A DNA stretch of 64,000 nt, taken from positions 62,001 to 126,000 of the forward strand of contig JAGVSM010003818.1 in NCBI GenBank assembly GCA_022494885.1, written 5' to 3'. A program made the position numbers and the translations under genes. This document shows positions 61,701 through 64,000 of the stretch, in pieces. Numbering within the stretch: position 1 is the stretch's first letter; the number at the start of each line of letters is the position of its first letter. The notes beneath the pieces are model-generated. The model was not told the DNA's origin. It did no database searches and was given only the letters and a program-made list of their open reading frames with translations. Source of the DNA: Micrasema longulum (lineage: Eukaryota; Arthropoda; Insecta; Trichoptera; Brachycentridae).

Positions 61701-63776
61701 CATTTTGCGAACTTTACAGGAGAGCCATTTAAAAAAATTATATCTTATTCAGAACATCGTCTATTGACGGGGTAAATCATATTTTCATGTGTATTCGCCT
61801 ATTTATTGAAAATATTTTACTAGTCCCGTGTCATTTAATGTAATTAGTTCTGTCGTTATTAAAACTGCGATGTCGCTTAAAATAAATAGCCTTTCCAGCA
61901 TCGATATTATAAGGTCTAGTCATGTTGTCTCATCTGTTGAGTGAAGTCATCATGTGCTTTTTCAGGTTGATATTAAATTTGTCTCCAATGTAATTTTTCA
62001 AGTAGTAAGGAAAGTCGTTGTAGTGTTTAAGTCCATTGTATAGTATTTTTGGCAATCCTATGTTTGTATTTACTTTTTTAATATGATAGTACTGTTGTTG
62101 TCTGGTATTCTATTTGTGGATGTCAGCATTTTTGGTTAATGTTATGTCATCATCTTTTATGTTTCCCAATGCAATTTTGTGTACAATTTTTTGTCTTCAT
62201 TTTCTGAGTATTTTATGCCAAACTGGTGTGTTTTTTTGTACAGTTCAGTCGTTGGGGTCAAGTAGGGTAAGTTGTATATCAGATAAATTATTTTATTTTG
62301 TTGTCTTTGTATCCTTGTTATCGGTTCCCCTAAAATAAATATTTATATGAAATAAATTAACAAATATTTCATGTAGACCCCCCTCCTAGGAATCAAACCC
62401 AGGACCTGAAGCATGGTAGGGGAACACGCCAACCACTACACCACGAGGTAGACTTCTTCATCCGCCCAGACATAGACTTATAAATTAGCAATGAAAACCA
62501 TTAATGTAATCAATATTTTACCGTCAAATTGGAAAAGATTTGTGAAAGGCAGCAGAAGACATCTTGCGCTATGTTAAGTTGTTGTCCGTTTAGGAATGGT
62601 GGCATAACAAGCATCAATATCAGCTTGTCCAACAGAACTGGTAAACTTTTTACAAGAGCTTCGATTCCAGTATTTGGAAGATCGATAATGCTGAAAAACA
62701 AAAACAATTAAAAGACAGAAAAGTGAAATTATAATCAATTTTAAAGTGAAAATTATACAATTATATTTATTTACCTGTTCCTCAATTCTGCTTCCATATT
62801 ACTAAGGCCAATACGCGGTGGAATAACACCTCCTTGAACGGCATCACAAGCCATTATAAAACGTTCCATATGAGAATCCTTAAAAATAAACAAATATTCT
62901 TAAAATAAATCAAAATAAAAGAAAAAAATGTACTTAATATTATGATAAATAATAAAGAAGGATATTGAGGTTAGAATTACTGACTATTACATCATCGCTT
63001 GCCATGCCTTTTTTAATTCTTACGGGTGGAAAATAGGCAAACAAGGTATACTGCGGGTGTTTTAAAATTTAAAAAATATATATTTGCTAAGAAAAAGAAG
63101 AAAAGTTTACTATAAACATTATTTCAATTATTATTTCTATATCTAAAACATGAACACGGATATTATATCATATCAAATATAGGCAAAAATGCTAAAAGTG
63201 ATCTTAGCCATAGGCGCGATTTTTAAAAGTCTTTAAATTTTTTTGTTATTGCTAAAGCTAATAATATGAAGAACTTTTGTTTTTAAAAATTGTATAGACT
63301 GAACTCAGTGAATAATTTTACTTTATGTAGAATGTAAACTAATCTTTAAAAATTTAGTCTGAGATAAACATTGGAGCCAGACAGAAGCTGCATCGCTTGA
63401 GGTATTATTGTAGATACATATACTTACAAAAAACATGCTTTTGTGCATCCTATGAAATACCTAAATCACGTGCGATTGCCTCTCCTTAAGATGTTGCATT
63501 TCTATCGACATTGTGTTTATCACTACAAAATATTTCCCAACCAAAATGAAATGTACTGCAATATGTATAAAAAATAAAACAATCTACCATTGGGTTGACG
63601 GATGATATTGGATCGAGAGATATGGTGAATATTGGGCGGTGATTATCGATCCATTTGGTTCCTGGTAAGAGAACTTCTGGGAATATGAAAGAGTAGTTTG
63701 GTGGTGGTGCCTCTAGCATCACAGGGAGATTGAATTCTCCAGTTGTCAATCTACCGGAACGGCACATTGGTAGCCA
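47328..63776 (-). CDS. Zir: DOCK-C family Rac/Cdc42 guanine nucleotide exchange factor (DOCK6/7/8, Zir type), 5' end outside the window
   Basis: Twenty-three consecutive exons on the minus strand join without a frame break into 1363 codons and a TAA at 47330-47328. All introns are GT-AG, and every exon matches the DOCK6/7/8 subfamily in order. The visible protein begins at the end of the membrane-binding DHR1 (C2) domain, crosses the central helical repeats and ends with the full DHR2 (DOCKER) domain that loads GTP onto Rac or Cdc42. Family proteins are about 2100 residues, so roughly the first third lies beyond the right edge. The role known for the family is cytoskeletal control at the plasma membrane in migration and neurite growth. 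Several introns hold transposon insertions, and one candidate 27-nt extra exon lies at 63024-63050. The exact orthologue is inferred from the subfamily match. Confidence 0.96.
48140..48225 (+). mobile_element. tRNA-like SINE head, family C
   Basis: GGGCTGTGTTCCCGTGGCTAG, GACTCACGGCTCAAAGG and GGTTCGAATCCCACTC give A-box and B-box matches and a possible anticodon arm, but the acceptor stem does not pair. It lies in the DOCK intron between 47479 and 48426. I judge it a SINE head rather than a tRNA gene. Confidence 0.5.
49975..50126. repeat. inverted repeat with GAAACCGGTCACTGG ends (Penelope-like terminus)
   Basis: TCAGTGACCGGGTTTCATGAC through TGTCTGACTGGT (49976-50013) is inverted at 50082-50125 (ACCAGTCTGACGATGTTGG through CGGTCACTGGTGA), with about 68 bases between. 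The GAAACCGGTCA word occurs in Penelope-like pseudo-LTRs. It lies in a DOCK intron. Confidence 0.5.
50525..51180 (-). pseudogene. non-LTR reverse transcriptase C-terminal fragment in a DOCK intron
   Basis: Minus strand: a first segment (51173-50967) has [12 protein letters not shown], then [18 protein letters not shown], a standard thumb motif. A second frame (50844-50530) has [17 protein letters not shown], then [18 protein letters not shown] and [19 protein letters not shown]. Both belong to the end of a LINE reverse transcriptase. It has the same orientation as DOCK and is broken by at least one frame change. Confidence 0.7.
52826..54175. mobile_element. inverted mariner pair filling a DOCK intron
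   Basis: From the left, the plus strand starts with a mariner-type end (CGAGGTATATCCAGAAAG) and reads [16 protein letters not shown], a transposase N-terminus. From the right, the minus strand has a matching leader and the same N-terminus with [20 protein letters not shown], continuing after an interruption with [20 protein letters not shown] and [18 protein letters not shown] (53275-53145). So both outer ends are mariner 5' ends pointing inward. Stops show all copies are dead. The DHR/helical exons 54363-54211 and 52775-52617 lie 35 and 50 bases away. Confidence 0.75.
53280..53910 (-). mobile_element. LINE reverse transcriptase 3' fragment inserted in the mariner
   Basis: The minus strand has [18 protein letters not shown], then, after a frame change, [39 protein letters not shown] and IAPRVFNIL. 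These are the closing motifs of Jockey/CR1-like reverse transcriptases (R.R....G.R...F..P...N). It splits the mariner HTH region from the rest. Confidence 0.7.
54211..63776 (-). CDS. Zir: DOCK gene, 5' exons in window: end of DHR1 and central region
   Basis: In transcript order the exons are 63776-63588, 62878-62775, 62690-62522, 61339-61156, 60366-60207, 59389-59062, 57841-57683, 56938-56829, 56710-56529, 56106-56021, 55939-55763, 55239-54886, 54581-54447 and 54363-54211. Landmarks are [20 protein letters not shown] (end of DHR1), [81 protein letters not shown] and [14 protein letters not shown]. The segments at 61339-61156, 57841-57683 and 55239-54886 carry Ser/Pro/His-rich low-complexity stretches that look like disordered linkers and are much more GC-rich than their surroundings. 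Confidence 0.94.
57190..57265 (+). repeat. weak tRNA-like fragment in a DOCK intron
   Basis: GTAGTTCAGTGGTTCAGTGGTAGGGTAGCGG resembles a SINE head, but the B box is too eroded to place it in family A, B or C. Confidence 0.25.
58770..58902. repeat. Penelope-like hairpin with hammerhead-type core
   Basis: 45-base arms (58770-58814 and 58859-58902) are about 90% complementary and include GTGTAAGTTGGAT/ATCCAACTTACAC. The loop reads CTTCAAGATGGCTCC, TGTAATGGTAGCC, GAAACGTTGGATC: a TGGCT/AGCC stem followed by GAAAC. This is the order of a type I hammerhead ribozyme as found in Penelope-like element repeats. The CUGANGA box is altered to CUUCAAGA, so activity is doubtful. Confidence 0.55.
59488..59885 (-). 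mobile_element. internally deleted mariner remnant in a DOCK intron
   Basis: The left end GAGGTATACCCAGAGAGAAA is a mariner-type terminus related to 52826. The minus strand then holds, from right to left, an N-terminal HTH segment ([15 protein letters not shown]), a [18 protein letters not shown] segment and a C-terminal stretch near 59620-59680. These segments are close together, so most of the transposase is deleted. Confidence 0.6.
60455..60505 (-). mobile_element. SINE family A 3' end
   Basis: Minus strand: GTACCAATGCAGTGCCCTATG then CCCCACTGGATGCGGATAG. It is separated by about 330 bases from the rest of a family A copy at 60835-61065. Confidence 0.5.
60835..61065 (-). mobile_element. 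tRNA-derived SINE, family A
   Basis: Minus strand: GTGTGAAATTGAACCAAAACCC, ACTCGATGGCTGCTCG, a tRNA-like head with GAGATCCCCACTTCAATTCC (B box changed), AAATATTGGTTTTAAAGGTGG and TGGCACCTGATGTGTAAG. Confidence 0.6.
61460..61605 (-). mobile_element. SINE family A 3' portion
   Basis: Minus strand: CTTGACTGGCACTTCAAGCG, TAAGACTGATCACCTTACC, TGATACGCTGTAATTGGAGT and GTGCCCTATGCACCACTTGG. Confidence 0.6.
61663..61912. mobile_element. MITE with GGAAAGGCTATTTA inverted ends
   Basis: Left ATATCGACACTGGAAAGG, CTATTTACTTTAAGCGACAT and right ATGTCGCTTAAAATAAATAG, CCTTTCCAGCATCGATATTA are about 45-base terminal inverted repeats. The 160-base centre has no ORF. It is located in the DOCK intron between 61340 and 62521. 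Confidence 0.7.
61913..62340 (-). pseudogene. non-LTR reverse transcriptase fragment in a DOCK intron
   Basis: Minus strand: [16 protein letters not shown], then [18 protein letters not shown], reads like the region after the thumb of CR1/Kiri-type LINEs (IxxLQNKxIRxIY...). Stops follow. It directly abuts the MITE at 61663-61912. Confidence 0.55.
62375..62465 (-). mobile_element. SINE family A tRNA-like head
   Basis: Minus strand: CTCGTGGTGTAGTGGTTGGC, TTCCCCTACCATGC, GGTCCTGGGTTTGATTCCTAGG. The A and B boxes are clear. Only 55 bases from the splice donor of exon 62690-62522. Confidence 0.6.
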
Positions 63777-64000
63777 CTGGAATAAATACATAGTAAAAGT
63801 ATTATTTATGAATGTGCACAATTTGATAAAATATATTAAATACACAACTCGACTTGCGTGCAATAATTTAGGAGGTTTTCAGTGCACATACACACAATTT
63901 ACAGTGCCAGATAAAGTGCATAACATGACAATTGTAAATCAATAAATCTTTTAATTCTGGATAAACAAAAAAATGCATGATATCATAATTTTTTTTATAT

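Noticed and set aside
63024..63050. Including the 27-base exon in the main DOCK model
   Set aside because: The family alignment is complete without it, so it is reported only as a candidate alternative exon.

Overview
The window looks like a piece of an AT-rich insect nuclear genome, possibly lepidopteran. The evidence is spliced genes with short exons and GT-AG introns, insect-type gene content, and abundant tRNA-derived SINEs, mariner, non-LTR and Penelope-like remnants. The order is inference; nothing seen here proves it. No bacterial operons, CRISPR arrays, rRNA genes or convincing functional tRNA genes were found.

Three real protein-coding loci can be supported. (1) A very short gene on the minus strand at 30239-30358 encodes a 31 or 39 residue single-pass membrane peptide that matches the sarcolamban/sarcolipin/phospholamban type of SERCA regulator. 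It is far below the size at which ORFs are usually called. (2) A complete HP1/CBX heterochromatin protein gene on the plus strand at 38242-41847 has four coding exons and 204 residues, with an N-terminal chromodomain, a charged hinge and a C-terminal chromoshadow domain. (3) The 3' two thirds of a DOCK-C (DOCK6/7/8, Drosophila Zir type) Rac/Cdc42 exchange factor lies on the minus strand at 47328-63776. It has 23 exons and 1363 codons, running from the end of the DHR1 domain through the complete DHR2 catalytic domain, and it continues past the right edge of the window. HP1 and the DOCK gene converge tail to tail.

Layout: 1-30.2 kb is gene-poor and filled with transposon debris. This includes a palindromic MITE, a Penelope-like GIY-YIG fragment with inverted ends, non-LTR reverse transcriptase fragments, a nested palindrome of about 1 kb, a pogo-like element and a hAT-like element holding a LINE RNase H fragment. 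The sarcolamban-like gene is at 30.2 kb. 30.4-38.2 kb holds SINEs, LINE tails and a GC-rich island. 38.2-43.4 kb is HP1 with its likely 3' UTR. 43.4-47.3 kb is repeats. 47.3-64 kb is the DOCK gene, whose introns carry LINE, mariner, Penelope-like and MITE insertions.

The three genes do not form a pathway; their proximity is ordinary eukaryotic gene order. The observations most worth following are the sarcolamban-like micropeptide, the nested palindrome at 15.3-16.3 kb, the DOCK intron made almost wholly of an inverted mariner pair with a LINE in it, the hammerhead-like Penelope hairpins, and a candidate 27-nt microexon. All family assignments were made by eye from translations; no database search was run.
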